From assembly GCA_002315375.1 (NCBI GenBank), contig DCHR01000018.1:1-64000 (forward strand): a DNA stretch of 64,000 nt. The letters are read 5' to 3'. The translations under genes and the position numbers were made by a program. Position 1 is the stretch's first letter. Every line of letters starts with the position of its first letter. Origin of the DNA: Treponema sp. UBA1747 (GTDB taxonomy: Bacteria; Spirochaetota; Spirochaetia; Treponematales; Treponemataceae). Below, piece by piece: positions 8,763 through 16,781 of this stretch. The notes beneath the pieces were generated by a model. It ran no database searches and was not told where the DNA came from. It saw only the letters and a program-made list of their open reading frames with translations.

Positions 8763-8791
8763 TTATATTTTACTGAAAAAATCGTTAAAAT
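8763..8791. promoter_or_regulatory. Back-to-back promoters with -10 boxes 6-7 nt from both start codons
   Basis: The 38-bp divergent gap holds a TAAAAT on each strand: minus at 8767-8772, 6 nt before the aat ATG, and plus at 8786-8791, 7 nt before ATG 8799. Neither gene has room for a ribosome-binding site, so both mRNAs would be leaderless. The -35 regions overlap the opposite promoter and match poorly. Confidence 0.5.
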
Positions 8792-8798
8792 ACATCTT

Positions 8799-9035
8799 AT
8801 GAGTCTGCTTACTTCGATTTTATTGATTCTGGATATTCTGTGCCTTGTGGCATCAGTTGTTGTCCTTGTTGCTTTTTTAATAATTGCCCTTGTAAAAAAA
8901 ATCAGAAAAGAACCTGCAAAAAAATATGTAATAAAAGGACTGGTTTATTTTATCTATTGTCTTATGGCCTGCGTAATTGTTACCTGGGTAATGAAAATGG
9001 GATTAAGTCTTTCTGCAAAAATGCGGGCTTTATAA
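8799..9035 (+). CDS. Small two-helix membrane protein, unknown function
   Basis: 78 aa. Two hydrophobic helices (about residues 3-32 and 48-66) flank a basic cytoplasmic-type loop KKIRKEPAKKYV. I do not recognise the family. Start ATG 8799 is set by the plus-strand TAAAAT 7 nt upstream. It lies 24 bp before the ketopantoate reductase gene with no terminator between, so the two may be co-transcribed; that does not reveal a job. Confidence 0.6.
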   Translation: MSLLTSILLILDILCLVASVVVLVAFLIIALVKKIRKEPAKKYVIKGLVYFIYCLMACVIVTWVMKMGLSLSAKMRAL

Positions 9036-9059
9036 AAACGGAATTACTGGAGGAAAAAT

Positions 9060-9974
9060 ATGATTAAAAATGTTGCAATGATTGGAATGGGCGCTGTAGG
9101 AGCTATTGTTGGCGAAGCTCTTGCAAAAGTTCTCGGCAAAGAAAATGTTGAATGCATCTGCGAAGGTGAAAGAAAAGTCCGTTATGAAAAAGACGGTATT
9201 TGTATAAATGGAATCCGTCAGGACTTTAATTATGTTACTCCGGAAAATGTAAGAGAAGCAGACCTGGTAATTATTGCAACAAAAAACCTTCAGATGGATC
9301 AGGTTCTGGTTCAGATTAAAAATGCTGTCGGACCTGATACAACAATTCTTTCTCTGCTGAATGGAATTCAGAGCGAAAGAGAACTTGAAGAAGTATATGG
9401 AAAAGAAAGAGTAATTTACGGTTTCATAATCGGACTTTCTTCAGTTCATGAAAAAAATAATATTATCTGTTCTGATACAGGAACAATTGTTTACGGTGAA
9501 AATGATAATTCAAAAAGCCAGCGCATTATTGCAATGGGAAAACTTTTTGATGAAGCAGGGCAGAAGTCAAAGAATCCGGAAGACATTCATCTTGAACAGT
9601 GGAAAAAATATCTTATGAATGTTACCTGCAACACAGTAACTTCTCTTTGTCGTGCTCCATACGGAACCTTCAAAAACGAAGTCCTTTGTGATGTAGTCCG
9701 TCAGGCTGCAGCAGAAGTAATTGCAGTTGCCAATGCTGAAGGGGTTGCCTTGAATATGGAGCATATGGAAGCCAATATCAGAATTATGGATTCTATTGAT
9801 CCGCGAGGAAAAACTTCAATGTATCAGGATATTGAGGCAAGACGAAAAACAGAAAATGCCTGGTTCTGCGGTACTGTGGTTAAGCTTGGACAAAAGCACG
9901 GAATCCAGACACCGACTTGCGCTCTTCTTGAAAAACTTGTTGCAGTTACAGAAGCCGGCTGGGAATACAACTGA
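9060..9974 (+). CDS. panE: Ketopantoate reductase family (2-dehydropantoate 2-reductase)
   Basis: 304-aa cytoplasmic NADPH enzyme that reduces ketopantoate to pantoate in coenzyme A synthesis. The N-terminus has the dinucleotide loop MIGMGAVGAI, ADLVIIATKNLQMDQ and the NGIQSE motif (ketopantoate-type NG...E). The C-terminal helical domain includes WKKYLMNVTCNTVTSL and SMYQDIEARRKTE, as expected for PanE/ApbA. CTGGAGG lies 7 nt before the start. The stop is 3 bp from the stop of the convergent amidohydrolase. Some family members act on other 2-oxo acids, so the substrate is inferred. Confidence 0.87.
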   Translation: MIKNVAMIGMGAVGAIVGEALAKVLGKENVECICEGERKVRYEKDGICINGIRQDFNYVTPENVREADLVIIATKNLQMDQVLVQIKNAVGPDTTILSLLNGIQSERELEEVYGKERVIYGFIIGLSSVHEKNNIICSDTGTIVYGENDNSKSQRIIAMGKLFDEAGQKSKNPEDIHLEQWKKYLMNVTCNTVTSLCRAPYGTFKNEVLCDVVRQAAAEVIAVANAEGVALNMEHMEANIRIMDSIDPRGKTSMYQDIEARRKTENAWFCGTVVKLGQKHGIQTPTCALLEKLVAVTEAGWEYN

Positions 9975-9977
9975 GTT

Positions 9978-10817
9978 TTATAAGCCCAGAAGCTTTACTG
10001 CATTATCACCCAGAATCATTTTACGGTCTCCCTCGGACAGAGGGAGATTTTTTATGAAATCCAGGTCTTCGCTCTGACTGTTCCAGGGACTGTCGGACCC
10101 GAAGAGAATTTTTTCAACTCCGTTTTTTTCTATAAGGCGGAGCATCTGTTCAGTATCGATTCTTTTGTTCACAAAGGCAGTATCAAAGTATAAACCTTTG
10201 CCGCAGATTGTCTGTTCAACATCGTACCACAAATAGTTTGCGCCCATGTGTGCCATAATCAGTTTCTTTGGCTGGATTCTTTTAAGTACGTTCAGAATAC
10301 GAAAAGGGGTACAGCGGATTTCGTGGAAATCTGTTCCGTCGTAACCTGAGTGAACAATAGTTATCAAATCATTTTCTTCTGCGTATTCGATAATTTTTAT
10401 GTAGTTTTCATCATCAAAAAAAGTATTCTGGTTGTCCGGGTGAAGCTTGATTCCTTTGAATCCCATTTCCTTTATCCGGTATATGGCATTTCTAAGGTCT
10501 CCCATGGCAGGATGAATTGCGCCGAAGGAGAGAAGCCTTGGCTCAGTAGAATCTGCCGGAAGTGAAGAATATTTTTCATTTATGCCTCTGGCAAATTCAT
10601 TAAGACTCCAGCATTTTTCAGGGTTTGTACATACAGGAAGAAGAATGGAAAGGTTGATGCCGTTTCCATCTTTTTCTGCTGATTTTTTCATGTTTTCCAG
10701 AATCGATGCTTCTGTAGGAATTACATCAATTGGAAAACCTGTATTTTGCTGCATAGTCTGGATTGCTTTTTCTGCAATCTTGTCCGGAAAAATATGTGTG
10801 TGAAAATCTACAATCAT
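9978..10817 (-). CDS. Amidohydrolase-2 family metal-dependent hydrolase or decarboxylase
   Basis: 279-aa TIM-barrel enzyme. Metal ligands are visible at DFHTHIFPDK (residues 3-12), GIKLHPDNQ, HSGYDG, MAHMGAN and FGSDSPW, the pattern of the ACMSD/TatD-like amidohydrolase-2 family. The substrate cannot be told from sequence. It starts 11 nt after plsY on the same strand and is probably the last gene of the lipid operon, although nothing in it points to lipids. Confidence 0.8.
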   Translation of the reverse strand: MIVDFHTHIFPDKIAEKAIQTMQQNTGFPIDVIPTEASILENMKKSAEKDGNGINLSILLPVCTNPEKCWSLNEFARGINEKYSSLPADSTEPRLLSFGAIHPAMGDLRNAIYRIKEMGFKGIKLHPDNQNTFFDDENYIKIIEYAEENDLITIVHSGYDGTDFHEIRCTPFRILNVLKRIQPKKLIMAHMGANYLWYDVEQTICGKGLYFDTAFVNKRIDTEQMLRLIEKNGVEKILFGSDSPWNSQSEDLDFIKNLPLSEGDRKMILGDNAVKLLGL

Positions 10818-10828
10818 TGTTTTACAGT

Positions 10829-11527
10829 TTAATTATTTTCGGCTTCAGTGTCTTTTGCTTTTTTTGATTTTAAACTGAATTTTGATTCGGTTCCTGCAGC
10901 AAGGCGTTTGATGTTTTCTTTGTGACGCCATGTCATTAAAGCGCAGGAAAGGGCACAAACACAGATCATTGCAATATGTTCAGCATCAAAAGCTTCTGCA
11001 GTGATTGGACAATATGTTCCGAAAGGGAAAGCAATCATGACAGGACAGAGCCAGGCAGCAATCATTGTACAAAGAGACATGTATTTCACTGTAAAAAGGA
11101 GAATCAGGAAGATGCACATTGCTACAAGTGCTACGCGCCAGTCCATGAACCAGATAGCAGAACAGGCAACAAGGAAACCTTTGCCTCCCTTGAATTTATA
11201 CCATACAGGGTATGAATGACCCAGCATTGCAAAGAATCCTGCGTATGAAGCGCCCAAATGAAACTGTCCGTTTACAGCTTTGAAGGCAAATGCAGAAAAC
11301 AGACAGAGAAGAACTCCCTTTGAAATATCCAGAATGAAAACGTACCAGGCAAATTTATTTCCGTAAACCCGTTTGAAATTTGTGAATCCAGGATTTCCGC
11401 TTCCTTTTTCCCTGATGTCTTCATGGTAAATGAGTTTCGACATTACAATAGCCGGGTTGATTCCTGCAACCAGATAAGGTATCACTGCAAAAATAATATA
11501 TAAAAGAATTACTGGTAAGTTTCCCAT
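10829..11527 (-). CDS. plsY: Glycerol-3-phosphate acyltransferase PlsY
   Basis: 232-aa multi-pass membrane protein that transfers the acyl group from acyl-phosphate to glycerol-3-phosphate, the first step of phospholipid synthesis. The three PlsY signature loops are present: GSGNPGFTNFKRVYG, GHSYPVWYKFKGGKG and the later HKENIKR loop near the C-terminus. Acyl-phosphate is made from acyl-ACP by PlsX or supplied by the Fak system, whose genes lie upstream on the same strand. The C-terminal tail (SLKSKKAKDTEAE) is polar and extends slightly beyond the usual end. Confidence 0.95.
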   Translation of the reverse strand: MGNLPVILLYIIFAVIPYLVAGINPAIVMSKLIYHEDIREKGSGNPGFTNFKRVYGNKFAWYVFILDISKGVLLCLFSAFAFKAVNGQFHLGASYAGFFAMLGHSYPVWYKFKGGKGFLVACSAIWFMDWRVALVAMCIFLILLFTVKYMSLCTMIAAWLCPVMIAFPFGTYCPITAEAFDAEHIAMICVCALSCALMTWRHKENIKRLAAGTESKFSLKSKKAKDTEAENN

Positions 11528-11554
11528 AGTGAAATAGTCCTTTAAAATAAATTA

Positions 11555-11576
11555 CCCGCCGCAAAAACGCAGCGGG
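11555..11576 (-). other. Hairpin between fakA and plsY
   Basis: CCCGC (11555-11559) pairs with GCGGG (11572-11576), with two further GC pairs inside a short loop. No T-run follows on the minus strand, so this is more likely an RNA processing or stability element than a full terminator. Confidence 0.4.
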
Positions 11577-11583
11577 AAGAAAA

Positions 11584-13275
11584 TTACTGAAGAATCAGAA
11601 GATAATCGTAGACATCCTGACCGCCGTCAATTTCATAGAATTCCATGCGCGGATATTTTGTGGAAATTTCTTTTTTGAAGGTTTCACGTTCATCCTGTTC
11701 AACAGAATTTCCGTAGATAATAATCATAAATTCATGTTCAGAAATTTTCATGTTTTCGGCTAGTTTCTTTGCGGTTTCCAGTCTGCTCTTGTCTGCAGCA
11801 AGCATTGTTTTTCCGCTGAAGCCGATGTAATCATCTTTTTTGATGTCAATGCCGTTGAGGTTTACATCGCGGACAGAAACTGTTACTTCACCTGTTTCAA
11901 CACCAATCATTGCATCATTGAAGTTCTGGACAATTTCGTCAGTATCTCCGGAATCATAGGAAAGCATTGTGAGTGCTGCATATCCCTGACCGATAGATTT
12001 ACTTTCGATTACACGGATATCAGACTTTGTATAAAGCTTTGCCGCCTGCTGTGCAGCAAGAAGAATGTTTCCGTTGTTCGGGAGAACAAAGATTGTTTTT
12101 GCATTTACTTCATCGAAGGCTTTGATAAAATCTTCTGTTGAAGGATTTTTTGTCTGGCCTCCGTCTACAATGTAATCAGCACCCAGGTCTCTGAACGTCT
12201 GTTTTACACCGTCGCCGTTTGCAACAGTAACAGTAGCAAAGTCTTTTGGTTCTTTGTTTTCTTCTTTTTCAATTTTCCCGAATCTGTTATCGACTGTAGA
12301 TTCGTTATGTTCCAGAGTCATGTTTTCGATTTTCAGAGTAAGGAATTCACCGAACTTCTGGCAGTGGTCAAGAACAAGACCAGGTTTCAGAGTGTGAACA
12401 TGAACTTTAACAATTGTACCGTTCTGGAAAGCAACGATTGAATCTCCGATTGAACTTAAGAATTCAATGAGCTTGTCAATTTTGAAAGAGCTGATGTCGA
12501 TTTTACAGGTCTGGAGTCTCAGAAGGAATTCTGTACAGTATCCGTATTTCATCTCATCGAATTCTGTGAAGTGAGAAAAATCAACTTCCTTCTGGCGTTC
12601 TGCTGATCCCAATGGGGCAGAAGAAGCCTGGTGAACTTCTTCAGAAACAATTTCTTCTCCCTGAAGTGTTTTGTACATTCCTTCAGCAATAAAGAAAAGT
12701 CCGGCTCCGCCAGAGTCAATGACACCTGCTTCTTTAAGAACCTTCAGAAGTTCCGGAGTTTTATCCAGAGATTCTTTTGCTTCCTTCAGATAAGCTTTTG
12801 CAAATCCATCAAGAGTAGTGTCATCAGAAAGTTCAGTGTTGACATAATCAGCTGCTTCACGTGCTACTGTAAGGATGGTTCCTTCTGTCGGATTGATAAC
12901 TGCATTGTAACCGTACTGAACACCGGATTTAAAAGCTTCTGCAAGTTCTTTGATTGTTGCAGTATCCTTTCCTTCAAGACTTTTGGCGAGACCTGCAAAA
13001 AGCTGTGAAAGAATTACACCGGAATTTCCTCTGGCACTCATGAGCATCCCGTTTGAAAGGGCTCCTGCAGCTTTTCCGATAGAAGTTTCTTCAGGATCTT
13101 TGAAAGCGTTTACTCCGCCTTCAATGGTCATGCACATGTTTTCACCTGTATCTCCATCTGGAATAGGGAATACGTTAAGGTCATTTACGATTTTAGCATT
13201 TGCACGAAGGTTTTTTGCACCTCCGGTAACAAGCTTTATAAAGTTTTTTCCGTCAAGTTCTTTGGCGTTCAGCAT
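11584..13275 (-). CDS. fakA: Fatty acid kinase, ATP-binding subunit FakA
   Basis: 563-aa cytoplasmic kinase that phosphorylates FakB-bound fatty acids to acyl-phosphate. The N-terminal DAK2-like nucleotide domain has NDLNVFPIPDGDTGENM (about residues 30-46), the Mg/ATP loop with its aspartates, SARGNSGVILSQ and DSGGAGLFFI. The C-terminal half (NNGNILLAAQQAA, AADKSRLETA) matches the FakA/YloV C-terminal domain. Full family length. The start lies 19 nt after fakB with AGGAG ahead of it, so kinase and carrier are co-expressed, feeding PlsY downstream. Confidence 0.93.
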   Translation of the reverse strand: MLNAKELDGKNFIKLVTGGAKNLRANAKIVNDLNVFPIPDGDTGENMCMTIEGGVNAFKDPEETSIGKAAGALSNGMLMSARGNSGVILSQLFAGLAKSLEGKDTATIKELAEAFKSGVQYGYNAVINPTEGTILTVAREAADYVNTELSDDTTLDGFAKAYLKEAKESLDKTPELLKVLKEAGVIDSGGAGLFFIAEGMYKTLQGEEIVSEEVHQASSAPLGSAERQKEVDFSHFTEFDEMKYGYCTEFLLRLQTCKIDISSFKIDKLIEFLSSIGDSIVAFQNGTIVKVHVHTLKPGLVLDHCQKFGEFLTLKIENMTLEHNESTVDNRFGKIEKEENKEPKDFATVTVANGDGVKQTFRDLGADYIVDGGQTKNPSTEDFIKAFDEVNAKTIFVLPNNGNILLAAQQAAKLYTKSDIRVIESKSIGQGYAALTMLSYDSGDTDEIVQNFNDAMIGVETGEVTVSVRDVNLNGIDIKKDDYIGFSGKTMLAADKSRLETAKKLAENMKISEHEFMIIIYGNSVEQDERETFKKEISTKYPRMEFYEIDGGQDVYDYLLILQ

Positions 13276-13294
13276 CAGTTAATTCTCCTGAAAA

Positions 13295-14185
13295 TTATTC
13301 CGGTTTTCCTATTGTAACTTCGTTTCCGAATGCCCAGAGACCGATTGTTTCTGGGCCTACAGAAGCACCGATAATAGGTCCGATGTATTCAACTCTGACA
13401 TCTTTAAATGGAATTGAAGCTTTTACCAGTTCTGCAAGTTCATTTGCTTCATCAATACAGTCTGCATGAACCAGGTAACATGTCTGTTCTTCAGGTTTAA
13501 CAACAGCTTCTTTCATAAGGTTTACGATTTCCTGAAGGGAAGCTTTGCGTCCTTTTACTTTTTTGAAAGCAAACTGGTTTCCTTCGTAGTCAGCAATCAG
13601 AATTGGTTTTACACCAAGCAGATTTCCGAAGAAGGCTGAAGAGGCTTTTACACGGCCGGCGCGTTTCAGACAATCCAGAGTATGAACTGTACAGAATTCA
13701 TTTACGGTTTTTCTTTCAGGGAGGATTTTTTCATAAATTGCTTTTGCATCCATTCCCTGGTCACGGTATTCTGCACAACGGATAGCAAGCATACCTTCAC
13801 CGATACAGGCGTTCAGAGAGTCAACACAGAAAACATTTGCATCTGTGTATGTTTCCAGAAGCTTGCGTCTTACAATTGCACCTGTGTTTACAGAACCTGA
13901 CTGTTTCAGACAGCATCCGATGTAAACAATGTCCATGCCCTGTTCCAGGTAGTGTCCGAATACGCGTTCAAATTCTTCTGTCGGAACCTGTGTTGTAAGG
14001 ACACGGTTTCCTGCGCGCATAATGTCGTAAAGTTCTTTTGGTGTGTAATATTCAAAATCAAGACTTGCCCAGGTTTCTTTTCCGTCGTAAACAGTCTTCA
14101 TTCTTACGTAATCAATGTCATACTTTTCTCTCAGATCTTTTGGAAGGTCTGAACAAGAGTCTGTAATAATTTTTACTGGTCTCAT
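13295..14185 (-). CDS. fakB: Fatty-acid-binding DegV-family protein FakB
   Basis: 296-aa DegV-fold protein that holds a fatty acid while FakA phosphorylates it. Motifs: ITDSCSDLP at the N-terminus, TTQVPTEEF, the loop IGCCLKQSGSVNTG (most DegV proteins read IxxSSxLSGTY here), CLKRAGRVKASSAFFGNLLGVKPIL, and GPIIGASVGPETIG at the C-terminus. The SGT position is changed to SGS with an unusual CC, which may bear on fatty-acid selectivity. AGGAG precedes the start. It is the gene directly upstream of fakA. Confidence 0.9.
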   Translation of the reverse strand: MRPVKIITDSCSDLPKDLREKYDIDYVRMKTVYDGKETWASLDFEYYTPKELYDIMRAGNRVLTTQVPTEEFERVFGHYLEQGMDIVYIGCCLKQSGSVNTGAIVRRKLLETYTDANVFCVDSLNACIGEGMLAIRCAEYRDQGMDAKAIYEKILPERKTVNEFCTVHTLDCLKRAGRVKASSAFFGNLLGVKPILIADYEGNQFAFKKVKGRKASLQEIVNLMKEAVVKPEEQTCYLVHADCIDEANELAELVKASIPFKDVRVEYIGPIIGASVGPETIGLWAFGNEVTIGKPE

Positions 14186-14245
14186 AAAATACTCCTAATA
14201 GTAAGGTGAATTTAAAATATAATCAAAAAACGGGAAGTTTTAAAT

Positions 14246-14296
14246 AGACAAAATAGAGAAAAATGTCATAAATTTAGACAAATTGGAGAAAATGAC
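14246..14296. repeat. Two 21-22 bp direct repeats upstream of fakB (candidate TetR site)
   Basis: AGACAAAATAGAGAAAAATG (from 14246, to TGTC at 14267) recurs as AGACAAATTGGAGAAAATGA (from 14276), a 30-bp period with few mismatches. Each copy has GACA and TG(T/A)C ends, so each is also a loose palindrome. They lie between the fakB start and the end of the tetR-type gene, the expected place for an operator of that regulator. Confidence 0.4.
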
Positions 14297-14302
14297 CAAA
14301 AA

Positions 14303-14857
14303 TTACTTAATTAAAAGGGCTAAAACCTTTTCTTCGGTTACTAATTTCTGCTGGAAGATTTCTTTTATCTGCTGTGCGAATTCTTCATCCATTCCGCGCA
14401 TTAGCCATTCTGAAAACAGTCCGAAGAACTCCGAGCGGTAAATAAGAACCAGGACTTCGATATTCTCCTTTGAGAGTTTCAATTTATCGGCCCGTTTTTC
14501 AAAATATTTCCGGACAAATCTGTCACATGTAACCAGGAGATCCTGTTCAAAAACTTCGCGGTTCAGGGAATTGTAAACGTTCTGGAAGGCTCTTTTGTAT
14601 TTGGATGCAAAATTGATGAATTCCAGAACGATTCCCTCTACAGAATCAATGGATTTATGCCGTTCCAGAACTTCATCTGTTGTGCTTTCGATAAGTTCAT
14701 TTACAAGTTCCGGAATATCCCTGAAATGATAATAGAAAGAATTTCTGTTGATTCCGCATTCTTCAACGATTGTCCGGACTGTAATCTGGTTTATGGGACG
14801 TTCATTTAACAGCTTTATGAATGCTTTTTCGATTGCAAGTTTTGTGAAGTTTGCCAT
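14303..14857 (-). CDS. TetR-family transcriptional regulator
   Basis: 184 aa. The N-terminal HTH spans about residues 20-45 (TVRTIVEECGINRNSFYYHF), and the C-terminal helical domain has a TetR_C-like end (FFGLFSEWLMRGM). It sits between plsC and fakB on the same strand, so it most likely adjusts fatty-acid uptake and phospholipid synthesis in response to an acyl ligand. The ligand is inferred only from context. AGGAG lies 5 nt before the start. Two direct repeats just past its 3' end are possible binding sites. Confidence 0.85.
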   Translation of the reverse strand: MANFTKLAIEKAFIKLLNERPINQITVRTIVEECGINRNSFYYHFRDIPELVNELIESTTDEVLERHKSIDSVEGIVLEFINFASKYKRAFQNVYNSLNREVFEQDLLVTCDRFVRKYFEKRADKLKLSKENIEVLVLIYRSEFFGLFSEWLMRGMDEEFAQQIKEIFQQKLVTEEKVLALLIK

Positions 14858-14889
14858 AAAACTCCTGATTTATCCTTCTTTCTGTTTCT

Positions 14890-15600
14890 TTATTGAACAG
14901 AAACAGGGATATCCTCTTTCCCAGGGTAAAGATCATCAAAGATTGCTTTTCGAACCTTTGCAGCGATTTCATCGGTTTTGAGAGAAGCTATTTCTTCTGC
15001 ACCCAGAACTTCGACGATTTTCACCTGAACCGGTGACTTACGCCATGGAAAGTTCTTGTGTATGTTTTGAGTTCCTTCTACTGTGAGAACAACAACGGGA
15101 ACTTTTGCCATTTTTGCAATCTTGAATACTCCGTTATGGAAGGGGAGAAGTCCCTGCTCATAATTTTTGTTTCTGGTTCCTTCTGGATAGACACCAATGG
15201 AAACTTTATCCTGCTTCAGATACTCAGCTGCTTTCATAATACATAATAAGGACTGACGTGGATTTTCACGGTCAATCTGGAGAAAACAGCATTTCCTCAG
15301 CATACGGCCTGCGACTGGTATGTGGAAATTTCCTTCTTTTGAGATGTAGGCCAGTCTGCATTCCGGGAAAAGGTGCCATACAATCATTGGGTCAAAGTTT
15401 GATCTGTGATTGCTTACAAAAAGACAGCGTCCTTCCGGAATTTTTTCACTTCCAGTAACCGTAGGTTTTACACGGGCCCATCCGAGAATGCCTGCAGCAA
15501 GCCGCAGAAGATTGGAAAAATAAAACTGACTGAAATCCTCGTATTCTTTTTTAGGATTGACGAAGCGAGAAATGATAAAAAGATAAATCAGATAAAGCAT
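14890..15600 (-). CDS. plsC: 1-acyl-sn-glycerol-3-phosphate acyltransferase
   Basis: 236-aa membrane-associated enzyme that adds the second acyl chain to lysophosphatidate, giving phosphatidate. A hydrophobic N-terminal helix (MLYLIYLFIISRF) is followed by the HX4D motif N-H-R-S-N-F-D in VSNHRSNFDPM, an FLQIDRENPRQS block, VYPEGTRNK (acceptor phosphate binding) and a VPVVVL strand. First gene of the lipid cluster; the regulator starts 32 nt downstream. A minus-strand TATAAT (15622-15627) lies upstream without a clear -35 box. Confidence 0.93.
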   Translation of the reverse strand: MLYLIYLFIISRFVNPKKEYEDFSQFYFSNLLRLAAGILGWARVKPTVTGSEKIPEGRCLFVSNHRSNFDPMIVWHLFPECRLAYISKEGNFHIPVAGRMLRKCCFLQIDRENPRQSLLCIMKAAEYLKQDKVSIGVYPEGTRNKNYEQGLLPFHNGVFKIAKMAKVPVVVLTVEGTQNIHKNFPWRKSPVQVKIVEVLGAEEIASLKTDEIAAKVRKAIFDDLYPGKEDIPVSVQ

Positions 15601-15654
15601 ATATTCACCGAATTACATATGATTATAAATGAAAAACTACAATATAGATAGTAA

Positions 15655-15683
15655 TTGATGTAAAAAAGCAGAATCGGTAAAAT
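15655..15683 (+). promoter_or_regulatory. asnA promoter
   Basis: TTGATG (15655-15660), a 17-nt spacer and TAAAAT (15678-15683) on the plus strand. The start would lie near 15690, leaving a leader of about 27 nt with GAGG (15706-15709) before the asnA ATG. Confidence 0.6.
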
Positions 15684-15716
15684 ATTATTTTATATAGAGG
15701 ATTTCGAGGCCTTATC

Positions 15717-16748
15717 ATGATTAAGTTACCAACAAAGTATAAAAGTGTTCTTAGTGCAAAAGAAACAGAACATGCAATTGTATCTATCAAAGATTTTTTC
15801 CAGACAGCTCTTTCAACAGAATTGAATCTGTCTCGTGTTACCGCTCCACTTTTTGTTAAGTCAGGAATTGGTATTAATGACGATTTGAACGGAGTTGAAA
15901 AACCCGTTTCATTCAATGTTAAAGGAATGAACGGACAGAAAATGGAAATCGTTCAGTCTCTGGCAAAATGGAAGAGACTTAAGATTACAGAAATGGGACT
16001 TAAACCAGGTTTCGGAATCTACACAGATATGAACGCTCTTCGTCCTGATGAAGATCTGGATGCTATTCATTCTATCTACGTAGACCAGTGGGACTGGTGT
16101 ATGGCTATTGATGAAAAAGACCGTACAGTTTTCTATCTCCATGAAATCGTAAAGAAGGTTTACCGCTGTATCAAACGTACAGAATTCTTCCTCTACGACA
16201 GATATCCAGCACTGGAACCAATCCTTCCTGAAGATATCAAAATTCTTTTTGCAGATGACCTGCAGAGAAAATATCCTGACCTGACACCAAAACAGCGCGA
16301 AGACAAAGTAGCAAAAGAATATGGTGCAGTATTCATTACAGGTATCGGCGGACAGCTTCCTGACGGAACAATTCATGACGGACGCGCTCCTGACTATGAT
16401 GACTGGATTACAGAAACAGGTGACGGACACCGCGGATTGAACGGAGATATTCTTGTATGGAACCCAGTTCTGAATTCTGCTTTCGAACTTTCTTCTATGG
16501 GTATTCGTGTTTCTCCAACTTCGCTGAAGCTTCAGCTTGAAGAAAGAGGATGTCCTGAACGTTCTAAATTTGAATTCCATTCAAAGCTTCTGAAGGGAGA
16601 ACTTACACAGACTCTGGGTGGCGGTATCGGTCAGTCACGTCTCTGCATGTTCCTTCTTCGCAAAGCTCACATTGGTGAAACACAGGTTTCTTCATGGAGC
16701 GATGAAATTCTTAAGGACTGCAAGAAACGCGGAATTTCTCTGCTGTAA
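15717..16748 (+). CDS. asnA: Aspartate-ammonia ligase (asparagine synthetase A)
   Basis: 343-aa cytoplasmic ligase related to class II aminoacyl-tRNA synthetases. It makes asparagine from aspartate, ammonia and ATP. Diagnostic stretches are TAPLFV, FNVKGMNG, AKWKRLKI, SIYVDQWDWC, ITGIGGQLPDG, GLNGDILVWNPVL, SSMGIRVS and the terminal GGGIGQSRLCMFLLRKAHIGE. Length agrees with the family. Codon choice (CCA, ACA, GAC) is more biased than in nearby genes, suggesting high expression. Confidence 0.96.
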   Translation: MIKLPTKYKSVLSAKETEHAIVSIKDFFQTALSTELNLSRVTAPLFVKSGIGINDDLNGVEKPVSFNVKGMNGQKMEIVQSLAKWKRLKITEMGLKPGFGIYTDMNALRPDEDLDAIHSIYVDQWDWCMAIDEKDRTVFYLHEIVKKVYRCIKRTEFFLYDRYPALEPILPEDIKILFADDLQRKYPDLTPKQREDKVAKEYGAVFITGIGGQLPDGTIHDGRAPDYDDWITETGDGHRGLNGDILVWNPVLNSAFELSSMGIRVSPTSLKLQLEERGCPERSKFEFHSKLLKGELTQTLGGGIGQSRLCMFLLRKAHIGETQVSSWSDEILKDCKKRGISLL

Positions 16749-16781
16749 TTTTTACTTTTAAGTTTTTTCTTCCAGGGGAAT

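Noticed and set aside
15717..16748. asnA as a class II tRNA synthetase
   Set aside because: The fold is shared, but the diagnostic stretches and the 343-aa length are those of asparagine synthetase A and there is no anticodon-binding domain.
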